A stretch of DNA of 64,000 nucleotides from Verrucomicrobiaceae bacterium (GCA_016795485.1 JAEUHM010000021.1:62001-126000); one strand, 5' to 3'. Counted from the stretch's first letter, positions 26,514 to 35,738 are shown. Translations and numbers: made by a program. Notes: generated from the sequence alone by a model not told the origin.

Positions 26514-28724
26514 CTAGAAAGCACCTGCCATTTTGCGGCCAATCCAAAAGACCGCCATCAACAGCAACATCAGCCCAGCCCAAGCAGGGTGACCCCAGAT
26601 GAGCACACGCCGTTCCTCAGGTTCAGGCTCAGGCAAAGCGCCGATGGCATTTACCAGTGCAACAGGGTCCAGCAAGTTCATCACTTGACCTCGGGTGAGC
26701 GTTGCGATTTCCCTCAACACATCGTGACGCGCTGGTTGACCCAGTTTCTCGCGAGTCGAGCCCTGAATGCTCAAAGTCGCATCAAGAGGCGCTCCACTGT
26801 CCGGACAAGTGAGGCGCACCTTGTGCTCACCCGGTTCCGTGGGAGTAAAGGTCGAAGTAAACAATCCATAGCTCTCTTCACCTGCAGGAAGCAGACGCAC
26901 ACTGCTCGCTTTCCCACTCGGAGCCACAATCTGGGCCGTCACTACGGCATCACGCAGCGGCTCCCCTGTGGTGCTGAGGGCATTTGCATTCAGCGTGAGC
27001 ACATCACCCGTCCGGGGACGGTCTGGGCTGTAAAACAAACGCAGATTGCCGCCTGCTGCCATGTTTCTCTGATACGCCATCCATCGCACGACTTGGCCCC
27101 AGAAGCGATAGTGATACTTATCCTCAACTCCACGGCGCCAACGCCACGCTCCGTCACTGCCCATGAACAAAATCTTTCCGGCTCCGAAAGTTCTCGAGAC
27201 TAGCAAAGGAATGCGTCCATAGCGACCGCTCTCGCTGCTATGTGTAGCCAGGATTTCGGAGCCAGCCTTGGCGCGCAGTGCTGGTGCATACCATTGGAAG
27301 CCAGGCAAACTGGCCCACACACGCGCACTTGCTTCGTCTGTGTCCTCCAGGCGCGTGAGCAAACTCCGCTGACCACTCTCAGTGAGCGCGAAACGCCCAG
27401 GAGCCGCGCTGCCCCATCCTTTGGTCTGAGCTGTGTCCAGCACCACAGGATAAAGCTCGGATAGGGGCGATGGTTCGGTGGCTAGCTGGATCTGATGGCC
27501 TTGGAAGCCCGGAAGAAACACAAGACCGCTGGCCTGATCGCGCACCAATTTCTTGATCTGAGCCACTTGATCTGCAGTGAGCATTCCGGGAGCAATCCCC
27601 ACATCGCCTATGAAGACGACATCGTATTTGCTGAGGTCCTCCTGTTTCGGAAATGCGTCCAAATAACCTCGACCTTGGCCAATCTTATTTAGACCAGGAT
27701 GAAAGAGAAGCGTGTTTACATCGACCCCGGGATCACGCTCCATGGCGTTGCGCATGTAGCGGTATTCCCAACGCGGAAGCCCTTCAATGATAAGCACCTT
27801 TAGCTCCTCTTTCCGAATGGAGACGGGTGCTTGCATGGTGTTGTTATCCGGAAAGCGTTCCCCTTCGACCTTTGGGAGGGTCAAAGTCAGCGTTGCATCA
27901 CCGATGCTTCCTGGTTTCCAAACAATCGCATCCTGAACGCGTCCCATAGGGGGAAGAGTTACCTCTTTGGTCAAGCGCTCACCTTTTCCTGTCGTCATCT
28001 CGACTGTGACGAACTGCTCGCGCGGCAGTGATGACTCAATGACAAACGGAACACGCAAAGGTTTACCCTCTACTCCAAAGGTCGGCACATCGAAGCTCAC
28101 CACTTGCACATCGGGAAGCTTCGTTTCTGCTCCTGCGGGGATAGCGAGCACCGGCACACTTCTCATTCGCAATTGCGTAGCAGCTTCAGATGGCGGCTTG
28201 CCAGTATTCCAGTCTCCATCAGTCGCCAAAACAACAGCCCTGAGATGCTTTTGCTCTTCTACTACCTTGGTCAGCGCCTGATTGATGTCCGTGGCTTCAT
28301 CCGCAGGGCTCAGCGTCGAACTGAATGGCTCAAACACGACATCGAGTCTTTCTTTGAGCGGTTGCCACAACTCAGGCTGGGTGAGACGAGACACAGCAGC
28401 GGCTCGAGCTTTTGGCGGTGCCGAAGCGTTGTCTGGATCAAGGACATCCTCGGTCCGCATCGACTTGGATTGGTCATGCAACACAGCAAGCACAGGCTTG
28501 TGCTCCGGCTTGTACAGTTCACGCCATTCAGGCTGATTGAGGGTGATCGCGATGCAAACTGCGATCAACACTCGCATAACCTCCAGGAAGCCTATTGCAC
28601 CTTTCTTATTGATCGCCCGGCGATACCCCATGACAGCTAGCACCAAGGTGACCAAAACGATCACTACACCAAGAGTCACACTCCAGGGAGTCGTAACGAA
28701 CGTCAAAGTGCCGGTGGAGTTCAC
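26514..28724 (-). CDS. VWA and GATase-like membrane protein of the MoxR operon
   Basis: A 736-residue protein starting with GTG at 28724, whose GTGA overlaps the stop of the upstream gene. Two N-terminal membrane spans (about 15-60) lead into a von Willebrand A-like domain with a degenerate MIDAS motif (LHDQSKSM). Residues about 300-560 resemble a class I glutamine amidotransferase-like domain (LKVLIIEGLPRWEYRYM, YDVVFIGDVG, RTFGAGKILFMGSDGAWRW). A beta domain and one C-terminal membrane span near residue 720 follow. Such proteins are regular partners of MoxR, DUF58 and BatA proteins; their exact function is not known. Confidence 0.85.
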   Translation of the reverse strand: MNSTGTLTFVTTPWSVTLGVVIVLVTLVLAVMGYRRAINKKGAIGFLEVMRVLIAVCIAITLNQPEWRELYKPEHKPVLAVLHDQSKSMRTEDVLDPDNASAPPKARAAAVSRLTQPELWQPLKERLDVVFEPFSSTLSPADEATDINQALTKVVEEQKHLRAVVLATDGDWNTGKPPSEAATQLRMRSVPVLAIPAGAETKLPDVQVVSFDVPTFGVEGKPLRVPFVIESSLPREQFVTVEMTTGKGERLTKEVTLPPMGRVQDAIVWKPGSIGDATLTLTLPKVEGERFPDNNTMQAPVSIRKEELKVLIIEGLPRWEYRYMRNAMERDPGVDVNTLLFHPGLNKIGQGRGYLDAFPKQEDLSKYDVVFIGDVGIAPGMLTADQVAQIKKLVRDQASGLVFLPGFQGHQIQLATEPSPLSELYPVVLDTAQTKGWGSAAPGRFALTESGQRSLLTRLEDTDEASARVWASLPGFQWYAPALRAKAGSEILATHSSESGRYGRIPLLVSRTFGAGKILFMGSDGAWRWRRGVEDKYHYRFWGQVVRWMAYQRNMAAGGNLRLFYSPDRPRTGDVLTLNANALSTTGEPLRDAVVTAQIVAPSGKASSVRLLPAGEESYGLFTSTFTPTEPGEHKVRLTCPDSGAPLDATLSIQGSTREKLGQPARHDVLREIATLTRGQVMNLLDPVALVNAIGALPEPEPEERRVLIWGHPAWAGLMLLLMAVFWIGRKMAGAF

Positions 28725-30736
28725 GCCATCACCTCCCGTTGCTCTGGTTTGACGGTCTGTTTTCTTGGCAGACAGAGAACCGCTTCAAGAATGATCGCCA
28801 GCGCCATCAGCAACAAGAACGTACGCCAAATCTCATTGGCTAAGTCCCTCCCGCTATCCACGCTGTCATCGACCCGATGAAATTGTAGCCCGTTGAATAG
28901 TTCTTTGAGGGAGTCATCACTCAAGATCGACGTGACGTCCTCACGCAAGGGACGGTTCAGCGCCACGGATCTGTCTCCAGCGGTGAGCACACCCGCCCGC
29001 AAAGATTGAACCACTGCCGTGACGCCATCTTCCATCGGCTTCCAAACGACATCTGGTGCAAGGGCTTTAGCCCCCGCCTCGCGTTGCTGGGCATTGCCGA
29101 GAGACTTCGCTCCTTCAGCCAAGGCCCGCTGCAGCACCGCATACCAAACCACTCCATCACGGGCCAAAGAAGATCCACTGCTGCCTGGGGTGGTGCCCAG
29201 AAATGCCACCAACCCCGCAGTGCCGTCCGTAGCTTGGGCAAGCAGAGGCTCACCATCGGCCAGCCTCGCCAGCGGCGTGCTGTCTCCCGTGATTGGGCAG
29301 TAGCGAGACACCTGCAGTTCGCCCACAGGCAACGGCTGACCACTCCGAGCATTCGCCAGAAGTCCATCCGTGGCACGCCACCACTCCACATCTGAAGTCT
29401 GCTCCTTTTTGCGCTCCAAAGGCTTCCAAGCTCCGAAACTGACTCCCATAAACTTCTGTTCAGCACCGCCACCAGCTAGGGGAGGCATGAACAATACGCT
29501 CCGTCCCTCCTGCACATGCTGCGTAAGTTGCTTAGCCAACACATCGCCCTCGACGGGCATTGGCGACTGCCACACGATCAGTGCAGTTTTATCCCACTCG
29601 ATCTCGTTAGCGCTGCTGGAGGGAAGCACCCGTGCTTCTTGTTTACGGCCGGGCTCAGGACTCACGGAAAGAGCAGCTTTGGTCGGTCCCGCTGTCTCTG
29701 GATCATCACTCACAATGACGCTGAGTGGGGCTACAGGCTGATCGAAGACCAAATGCCATATGTTATCACTTAGATTACTGTCAGCCGGCAACTCGACTCG
29801 GCCCCAGCCCTTCTTTGTAGACTTATCGATGGGGATCGTGTGACCCTGAATCAGCAGTTCAGTCTCCTTGATCTGAGCCGCAAGACTGCTGCGAGCTCCG
29901 TTCACGACAAAGGAGAGTGTCACGTTCTGGTCGCCCGCACTTGCGCTTTCACGGCGCAAACGGATATCAAACATCAACTCCGCCTTTTCTGCTGTTTCTC
30001 GCCGCACAAAGTTTTCTACCTGAACGCTCAAGTTGTCTGGACTGGACTGCGGGTAGGCCAGCAAATGAAAACGTACGGCCTCCAATTTGCCAAATGCAGC
30101 CCGCAGAGCCTCCCAGCGACCACTGGTAGCATTCCAGTCTGCCTGCCGCAGATCACTCGCTATCCAAATGTCAGTGCGCCCAAGTTGATTGGCCGTGATG
30201 TAATCAAGTGCCGCTTGCAACATTGCCGGTAAGTCCGCTCCGGTGTCTGTACCACTCGTCACCGGCACATCAGTCAGAGCCTTGACGTTGGCGATCTCTA
30301 TCGGCGCATTGCTGGCGCTATCGATAAGCACCACCTTGGTTCTGCTTCCGAACATGTCCTCGATCCCTTCCGACATTTTGGTCAGTGCGGAGGCACGTTT
30401 TGAGATTCCTGTCGTGAGGTTCTGTTGCTCCATGCTGGCGCTTCGATCCAGCAGGACAAGAACGGTATCAGGAGCCCCACCCGTGAGTCCAAGCCAACCG
30501 CCAGCTAACGGGCGGCTGATCACAAACACCAGCGCCAGCACCGCAAGCACCCGTGCAGCCAAAATCAGAAACTGCCGCAGCTTGGAGAAGCCGCGATTCA
30601 TCTTCTGCGCCATGAGCAGAAACATCATGGCTGCCCAAGGCACCGTTCGACGCCTATGCAGGTGGATGAGGTGAATGATCACCGGAAGTGCGGCCAACGG
30701 TAGCCCAAAGAGCAGAACTGGGGCGAGGAAACTCAA
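28721..30736 (-). CDS. BatA-like protein with VWA domain
   Basis: A 671-residue membrane protein with a TTG start at 30736; TTGA overlaps the stop of the DUF58 gene. The start is supported by the family N-terminus (SFLAPVLLFGLPLAALPVIIHL), which matches the aerotolerance regulator BatA domain. HLHRRRTVPWAAMMFL and a second span precede a VWA domain with the MIDAS-like VLVLLDRSASM near residue 95. A long extracytoplasmic region and a last span near 650 complete it. It acts with MoxR and DUF58 proteins, probably in envelope protein maturation. Confidence 0.87.
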   Translation of the reverse strand: MSFLAPVLLFGLPLAALPVIIHLIHLHRRRTVPWAAMMFLLMAQKMNRGFSKLRQFLILAARVLAVLALVFVISRPLAGGWLGLTGGAPDTVLVLLDRSASMEQQNLTTGISKRASALTKMSEGIEDMFGSRTKVVLIDSASNAPIEIANVKALTDVPVTSGTDTGADLPAMLQAALDYITANQLGRTDIWIASDLRQADWNATSGRWEALRAAFGKLEAVRFHLLAYPQSSPDNLSVQVENFVRRETAEKAELMFDIRLRRESASAGDQNVTLSFVVNGARSSLAAQIKETELLIQGHTIPIDKSTKKGWGRVELPADSNLSDNIWHLVFDQPVAPLSVIVSDDPETAGPTKAALSVSPEPGRKQEARVLPSSSANEIEWDKTALIVWQSPMPVEGDVLAKQLTQHVQEGRSVLFMPPLAGGGAEQKFMGVSFGAWKPLERKKEQTSDVEWWRATDGLLANARSGQPLPVGELQVSRYCPITGDSTPLARLADGEPLLAQATDGTAGLVAFLGTTPGSSGSSLARDGVVWYAVLQRALAEGAKSLGNAQQREAGAKALAPDVVWKPMEDGVTAVVQSLRAGVLTAGDRSVALNRPLREDVTSILSDDSLKELFNGLQFHRVDDSVDSGRDLANEIWRTFLLLMALAIILEAVLCLPRKQTVKPEQREVMA

Positions 30737-31635
30737 GCTGACCCTCCCTTCTTCGGCGTGCGAGACAGGAGGAATCTGGCCAGCACCTCTTCATAGGGCT
30801 CGTGCATCTTGACGCGATGATAGTCGACACCAGTTGTTCGGATTACATCATCGATACCGCTCAAATACGTTCGAACTGCCTCGCGGTATCGATCTGCGAT
30901 ATCTGTAGGATCAGCCAGGATAGCCTCCCCACCTTCCAGATCCACGAATCGAGCTGGACGGTCAAAGTTGAAGTCAATCTCCTGCTGATCGAGCAGGTGG
31001 AACATAGTGACGTCGTGCTTTTTGAACCGCAGATGCTGAATCGCTGGCTTAAGGGCATCTGGACTCACGAACAGATCAGAAAGAATCACCACAAGCGCCC
31101 GCTGACTGATGCGCTCGGCTGCGTCATGCAAAGCAGCCACTAGATCGCTCTCTCCTGTGGCCTCGGTCTCTGCTAGGGCATCCAGCACCAGTCCCAAATG
31201 AGAGGCACCTCGCTTAGAGGGCAGTTCCAGCCTCGCCCCTGCTCCCACACGCCACAGTCCGACTCCGTCGCCTTGATGTGCAGCGATGTAACTGAGCGTG
31301 CCGGCCATCCTCCGCGCGTAATCAAGGCGAGTGGCACCCTCGGGGCCAAACTTCATCGAGCCAGAGGCGTCCAACACGAGGCAAAGCCGCAGATTCGTGT
31401 CTGCTTCAAACTCTTTGATGTAAAAACGGTCGGTCCGGCCCCAAGTTCGCCAGTCCAGACGCCGTGTGTCATCACCAGGAACATACTTTCGATATTGGGC
31501 GAACTCGATGGACGAGCCTCTCACGGGACTTCTGTGCCGACCAGACACTGAGCCCAGCATCGCCTGCCGTGCATGAAGCGGGAGCGGCAACAGGCGCGAG
31601 AGAACCGTTGGGTCGATGAAGTCTCTTGGGTTCAA
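30733..31635 (-). CDS. DUF58-domain protein of the MoxR operon
   Basis: A 300-residue protein. The TTG start at 31635 is preceded at 8 bases by AGGAGG, one of the few strong ribosome sites seen in this window, which decides the start. The DUF58 core is clear: YRKYVPGDDTRRLDWRTWGRT, FYIKEFEADTNL and the VWA-like LCLVLDASGSMKFG. DUF58 proteins are almost always encoded beside MoxR ATPases and are thought to act with them as chaperones. The stop overlaps the TTG start of the BatA-like gene. Confidence 0.92.
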   Translation of the reverse strand: MNPRDFIDPTVLSRLLPLPLHARQAMLGSVSGRHRSPVRGSSIEFAQYRKYVPGDDTRRLDWRTWGRTDRFYIKEFEADTNLRLCLVLDASGSMKFGPEGATRLDYARRMAGTLSYIAAHQGDGVGLWRVGAGARLELPSKRGASHLGLVLDALAETEATGESDLVAALHDAAERISQRALVVILSDLFVSPDALKPAIQHLRFKKHDVTMFHLLDQQEIDFNFDRPARFVDLEGGEAILADPTDIADRYREAVRTYLSGIDDVIRTTGVDYHRVKMHEPYEEVLARFLLSRTPKKGGSA

Positions 31636-31721
31636 ATCGACTTCCTCCTATCCGGCCAAGCAAAGTGCCCCACCAAATCGGCATCGACCTGGATTTTCTC
31701 GCGATCGGAGTAGCGGGCCAT
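31632..31721 (-). CDS. Candidate 29-residue small protein between moxR and the DUF58 gene
   Basis: The 155-bp gap between the MoxR and DUF58 genes carries a frame that is open from the moxR stop to a TGA overlapping the TTG start of DUF58 (TTGA). The first ATG (31721) gives 29 residues, starting MARYSDREKIQVDADLVG and ending WPDRRKSI; a TTG at 31766 would give 44. The overlap has the same form as the other junctions of this operon, so it may be a coupled small gene. The strong AGGAGG of DUF58 lies inside it. No homolog is recognised. Confidence 0.4.
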   Translation of the reverse strand: MARYSDREKIQVDADLVGHFAWPDRRKSI

Positions 31722-31790
31722 TGCTATGGAATGCTGAAGGGCGTGATATGAATGAGGGACAATCAAATACCGATTTGCGTCGTGCGATAC

Positions 31791-32795
31791 TCAACCCTCT
31801 TTAGCCAAGTCATCGACCAACCGCTTGACCACCTTCTTGCTATCCACCCCTTCACTCTCTGCGGTGAACGTGGTGATGACACGGTGACGCAGCACCGGTT
31901 CAGCAACCGCCATCACATCTTCTTGCCTCACCATGTAACTACCATTCAAGGCCGCGCGAGCTTTCGCGCCGAGAACAAGATACTGCACAGCTCGTGGTCC
32001 AGCCCCCCAACCAACGAGAGGCTTGACCCACTCTGGCGATCCTTCTCGTCCAGGACGTGTGCGGCGCACTAGATCCACCACAAACTCGTAGATGTGATCG
32101 GGCACAGGAACACGACGAACCAACTCTTGGAATGCCATCACACGAGATCCATCAAGCACGTGGTCCAGGCTTGGCAAAGTGGCTCCAGTGGTAGTTTTGG
32201 CGATCATGAGCTCCTCTGATCGACTTGGATAGTCCACGCCGATCATGAACATAAAGCGGTCGAGCTGAGCCTCTGGCAGCGGGTACGTTCCTTCTTGTTC
32301 GATTGGGTTCTGTGTAGCAAGGACGAAGAACGGCTGATCCAGTTTGTAGGTTCGGCCTGCCACCGTCACGCGATGCTCCTGCATGGCCTCCAACATCGCC
32401 GCCTGCGTCTTGGCAGGTGCCCGATTGATTTCGTCCGCCAGCACGATGTTTGCAAACACTGGTCCTTTGGCGAACTCAAACTGCCGCCGCCCACCTTGGT
32501 CCTCCTGGAGGATGTCTGTTCCTGTGATGTCCATTGGCATCAGGTCCGGCGTGAACTGGATGCGGTTGAAACTCAAACTCATCGTCTCGGCCAGCCGCGA
32601 AATGAGCAACGTTTTTGCCAGACCAGGCACACCCATCAGCAGCGCATGACCACGAGCGAAAAGGCAAATGCAAAGCTGCTCAATCACATCCTCCTGACCA
32701 ACTATGATTTTGGAAAGCTCCGACTTGAGGCGCTCATAAGTAGAACGCAGTTCATTAATGGCGGCGACATCGTCAGTTGGCAGGGGCGTAGACAT
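31791..32795 (-). CDS. MoxR-family AAA ATPase
   Basis: A 334-residue protein of normal family length. Visible motifs are the Walker A GVPGLAKT, Walker B IVLADEINRAP, sensor 1 LATQNPIEQEGTYPLPEAQ and the arginine-bearing LDRFMF. The C-terminal lid contains RAVQYLVLGAKARA. MoxR ATPases act as chaperones that mature metal-containing or envelope complexes together with VWA-domain partners. It is the first gene of a five- or six-gene minus-strand operon with DUF58, BatA-like, VWA/GATase-like and synthase-like proteins. The start is ATG 32795. Confidence 0.95.
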   Translation of the reverse strand: MSTPLPTDDVAAINELRSTYERLKSELSKIIVGQEDVIEQLCICLFARGHALLMGVPGLAKTLLISRLAETMSLSFNRIQFTPDLMPMDITGTDILQEDQGGRRQFEFAKGPVFANIVLADEINRAPAKTQAAMLEAMQEHRVTVAGRTYKLDQPFFVLATQNPIEQEGTYPLPEAQLDRFMFMIGVDYPSRSEELMIAKTTTGATLPSLDHVLDGSRVMAFQELVRRVPVPDHIYEFVVDLVRRTRPGREGSPEWVKPLVGWGAGPRAVQYLVLGAKARAALNGSYMVRQEDVMAVAEPVLRHRVITTFTAESEGVDSKKVVKRLVDDLAKEG

Positions 32796-32984
32796 GGCAG
32801 GACTTTTCAGTGTGGGGGGCGAATCACAAAATGTCGCCTAGTTTCCACTCTCAAAGCAAGGAATGAATCTTTTCTTGGGAAGAAAAACGCGGGAATAAAG
32901 ACGCAGAACGGACACGCTCGAGACTCTGCACCGCTCGTTCTTGATACAAATCAATCCAAGCCGCTGCGGCATCCACCAAAAGGC

Positions 32985-33014
32985 GAAGGCCCGTCACTTG
33001 CATGACGGGCCTTC
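32985..33014 (-). terminator. Intrinsic terminator originally behind the tRNA-fMet gene
   Basis: GAAGGCCCGTCA and TGACGGGCCTTC form a perfect 12-bp stem with a 6-base loop. On the minus strand the stem is followed by GCCTTTTGG. It sits directly beyond the displaced tRNA 3' end at 33015, in the position a tRNA terminator would hold before the element inserted. It could also stop rightward transcription. Confidence 0.7.
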
Positions 33015-33061
33015 ATTGGTTGCGGGAGCAGGATTTGAACCTACGGCCTTCAGTTTATCAG
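33015..33061 (-). repeat. Left attachment site: displaced 3' fragment of tRNA-fMet
   Basis: Bases 33015-33045 match 39737-39767 exactly over 31 bp, covering the CCA end, acceptor strand and T-arm of the tRNA. Similarity continues with mismatches to about 33061 (anticodon arm region), as expected of an attP that resembles its target beyond the crossover. There is no complete tRNA here. Confidence 0.88.
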
Positions 33062-33098
33062 ACGGAAGGCATACATTGCAAATAAAGGATTCTCCTCA

Positions 33099-33164
33099 AC
33101 TCGTGCCTTGACTCGTGCCTTTTTGCCTCGTTATTCGGGAACAATCCGGCACGATATGGCACGA
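33099..33164. repeat. Left cluster of arm-type integrase-site candidates
   Basis: ACTCGTGCC occurs at 33099-33107 and 33111-33119, 12 bp apart start to start. Inverted copies of its core (GGCACGA) lie at 33148-33154 and 33158-33164, over the integrase start codon. The same motif clusters at the other end of the element. Binding by the integrase, and autoregulation through the sites over its start, are inferred. Confidence 0.7.
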
Positions 33165-34454
33165 AAGAAGACCCAAAAACGAACCTCGCTGATTCAGAGT
33201 TTTGGACCGCTTACCCTCAAGCGCTGCAACACCAGTGACCACGGCTATCAGTATTCGTTCTTCATGGTGGAAGGCGTGGACGGCACTGGAACCCGGATTC
33301 GGCGCAAGTTCAAAAACGAGGAAGAGGCCCGGAGTTTCGCCACGGCGAACGTGGAGCGCATCGCGAACCGGAAGGAACTCAAGAAAGCGATTTCTACTGA
33401 TCTTGAGGCGGAGCAGATTGCACAGGCGGAGAACGCCTTTCGCCGTCTTCGTGGCCGCTACTCTCTGGACGAAGTAGTTGAATACTTCCTTCGCCACTTC
33501 AAAGCACCAGAAACCGAGATCATGCTAACCGAAGCACGGCGGAAGTTTCTGGACGGTAAAGAGCGCGAAGGACTGCGAGAGCGCTCCATTTACCAGCTTG
33601 AGCGGACTCTCGCTCAGTTTGCTGAGTTCATGGAAAGAACCATGGCTAGCAGCGAATCCGGACCGCGTGAATGCATGGTGCATGAAATCTCGACGGGCGA
33701 CATTGAGACTTTTCTCGGCTCGCTAAAGTCGAAGGACGGCATTCATCGTGCAAAGTTCTCCACTTGGAACGGCTACCGTGCAGACTTGTCTTCCTTCTTT
33801 GCATGGTGCTCGGACAAGAAGCGCCGTTGGTGCTCAGAGAATCCCGTCACGAATACGACCCGCTACGCTCACAAGCTCGTTCACCAACAACGACCAGAAC
33901 CGGACGTTCTCACGCCGGAGCAGGCAGAGGCGCTTCTTGCCTACGCTACCACGTTCAAAGGCGGCGCTTACGTGCGTTACTTCGCCTTGCTCCTTTTCGC
34001 TGGACTCCGGCCCACGGAGGCGCTGAAACTTGCGCGGCATGAGAAGCGCCACGAGTTGATTGACCTAGAGTGCGGTGAGATCGAACTCCCGGCAGAGATC
34101 ACGAAGACGGGACGCAAGCGCACAATCAAGATACAGCCGAACTTGAAGAAATGGCTCGTAGCCTTTCCTGGCGAAGTGCTGCCGGAGAAGAACATTGACC
34201 GCGATTTGAAACATCTCCGGCGCGAGTTCAAGCTCACGCATGACGTGTGCCGTCATTCATGGTTTACCTATTTCGTGGCTAAGTTCGATAGCTTCGCCAA
34301 AGCCGCAAAGGAAGGCGGGAACAGTGAGCAGATCGTGAAAGAGCACTACGAGTCACCTGCAAAGAAGCGTGGCGAGCAGGCGCGCAAATATTGGAATCTT
34401 ACTCCACTGCCAGTGATACAAACAAAGATTATTCCTTTTGAGAAGAGCGCATGA
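33156..34454 (+). CDS. int: Tyrosine recombinase (integrase) of the element
   Basis: The ATG at 33156 gives 432 residues; a TTG at 33108 extends the frame across the arm-type repeats and is unlikely. The basic N-terminus (MARKKTQKR) suits arm binding. A SAM-like core-binding domain spans about 125-240. Catalytic residues are visible: arginine 285 in GLRPTEAL, a lysine in ITKTGRKRTIKI, histidine 362 and arginine 366 in HDVCRHSW, and the nucleophile tyrosine 398 in KEHYES. The usual second histidine/tryptophan position reads GGNSEQ, an asparagine variant. It lies next to the left attachment site and catalyses insertion into the tRNA. Its stop overlaps the next ATG (ATGA). Confidence 0.92.
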   Translation: MARKKTQKRTSLIQSFGPLTLKRCNTSDHGYQYSFFMVEGVDGTGTRIRRKFKNEEEARSFATANVERIANRKELKKAISTDLEAEQIAQAENAFRRLRGRYSLDEVVEYFLRHFKAPETEIMLTEARRKFLDGKEREGLRERSIYQLERTLAQFAEFMERTMASSESGPRECMVHEISTGDIETFLGSLKSKDGIHRAKFSTWNGYRADLSSFFAWCSDKKRRWCSENPVTNTTRYAHKLVHQQRPEPDVLTPEQAEALLAYATTFKGGAYVRYFALLLFAGLRPTEALKLARHEKRHELIDLECGEIELPAEITKTGRKRTIKIQPNLKKWLVAFPGEVLPEKNIDRDLKHLRREFKLTHDVCRHSWFTYFVAKFDSFAKAAKEGGNSEQIVKEHYESPAKKRGEQARKYWNLTPLPVIQTKIIPFEKSA

Positions 34455-35353
34455 AAAGGACTAAGACCACCATTCTTCCAGCCGAAATGACCGAGCACCC
34501 ATTCATGCGCTACCACAAGTTTCGCCTTCCAGGTGACCAAAAACACGTGCCTCGTGCTCCCCTCGATGCCACTGCATTAGTGAAGAAACTGCACCTCTTC
34601 ACCGAGCAGATCACGGCCCCAGTTGGGACAACTCCCGAAGCACGTGAAGACCTCATGATGCTAGGTGCGAGCATGGCAGCTTGCTGTCTTCTAGATTGGC
34701 TGAGTGCTCATGCTATTCTTGGCAATAACGCTGCCCAGGGTCAGATTGCTGAAGTTGCATGGAAACTCACCGACACCTTCGTCTTCCACGCTCGCAAGCA
34801 CTCTCCAGGCATCATGGACAGACTAAAGCGATGGCCCAAAATGCCGGGGTGGATTTCGAGGGCACCAGAGATCAACGAAGAAATGAGCAAACTCTGCCGG
34901 GGAGTGGATCTCGGAGTCAACTATCCCTTCCCACTTGCAGCAGCCGAAAAGGCGAAAGGAAAGGTGCACAGCGTTCGGAGCGCCCACCATGAACTAGCAG
35001 ATTCACTCCATGCATATATTGAATCCTATCGCCGAGAGAAGGAGCTCGCTCCTTGGGCAATTGAAAAGGAGTTCTTAGCGCGCGCAAACTTTTACGTTAA
35101 TCCGCTAGCTCTCCGCATGGCGGGTTTGCCTGCCCTTTCGCCTACAACCGTGAAGGACTGGATTGCCGTGTCTCACGACATACTGAAAGACGCGACAGAC
35201 GGCAATCCGGCATCGCACCCCGCGTTCGTTAAGGGCGGAAGATATGCCAATCTTGGAATGCCTCCCCCAGAGTCAAAGCGTGCTGAGATAGTTCTCTGGA
35301 AGAGGCTTGCCGAGGCTTGGAAATTGCGCGCCAAAGAGACAACTTTCAGCTAG
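34451..35353 (+). CDS. Unknown 300-residue protein coupled to the integrase
   Basis: The ATG overlaps the integrase stop by 4 bp, so the two are translated together. I do not recognise a family. The sequence looks alpha-helical, without signal peptide or membrane span; recognisable stretches are EAREDLMMLGASMAACCLLDWL (residues about 65-86, cited only in part here), WPKMPGWISRAPEINEEM, VRSAHHELADSLHAYIESYRR and a C-terminal basic helix. It has no visible catalytic motif. It could be an integrase partner, a copy-control factor or a cargo such as a defence gene. Nothing in the sequence decides between these. Confidence 0.8.
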   Translation: MKRTKTTILPAEMTEHPFMRYHKFRLPGDQKHVPRAPLDATALVKKLHLFTEQITAPVGTTPEAREDLMMLGASMAACCLLDWLSAHAILGNNAAQGQIAEVAWKLTDTFVFHARKHSPGIMDRLKRWPKMPGWISRAPEINEEMSKLCRGVDLGVNYPFPLAAAEKAKGKVHSVRSAHHELADSLHAYIESYRREKELAPWAIEKEFLARANFYVNPLALRMAGLPALSPTTVKDWIAVSHDILKDATDGNPASHPAFVKGGRYANLGMPPPESKRAEIVLWKRLAEAWKLRAKETTFS

Positions 35354-35483
35354 GGGAATACGAGCCTCGGCAAGATTGTTGCCCGCCTTTATGGTTGGGA
35401 CCTAGCGGCGCGCCGTGATCCCGGCGAGATCAAGGCGGGTGGACATCTCGCACGCGGAATGAATTGACACGATTGCGCTCTGT

Positions 35484-35738
35484 ATGGCGCAACAATCTAC
35501 CAAATCTACGCAAACGAGCCCCGAATCGCTCCGTTCTGGCCTCGTTGATGACACAGGGCTCCTTGAAGCTCTTTTTCCCGACCCCCGAAGCAGGCCCACG
35601 GAGCGGTGGCTTCGCAAAATGCGGCAGCAACGCTTGATTCCGTGCGTGAAGATCGGACACCGCTTCGTGCGCTACGACGTGCGACAAGTGGAAGCCGCAC
35701 TAAAGAAACAGTTCACCCGTGAAGCAAAGTGGGCATGA
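35484..35738 (+). CDS. Small helix-turn-helix protein, excisionase/AlpA-like
   Basis: An 84-residue protein. Residues about 38-75 resemble a winged helix-turn-helix of the excisionase/AlpA kind (RWLRKMRQQRLIPCVKIG, then RFVRYDVRQVEAALKK). In P4-like satellites such proteins control integrase or act as excisionases. It begins a new run of genes after a 130-bp gap, so it may be a separate transcript. Its stop overlaps the next ATG (ATGA). Confidence 0.72.
   Translation: MAQQSTKSTQTSPESLRSGLVDDTGLLEALFPDPRSRPTERWLRKMRQQRLIPCVKIGHRFVRYDVRQVEAALKKQFTREAKWA

Noticed and set aside
25932-27203. 423-codon rightward frame opposite the MoxR operon end
   Set aside because: It overlaps two well-supported genes on the other strand and its product is a proline/arginine/serine-rich sequence with no family pattern.
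33015-33061. A second complete tRNA gene
   Set aside because: Only the 3' part matches; the 5' acceptor strand and D-arm are missing. It is the displaced fragment at the left attachment site.
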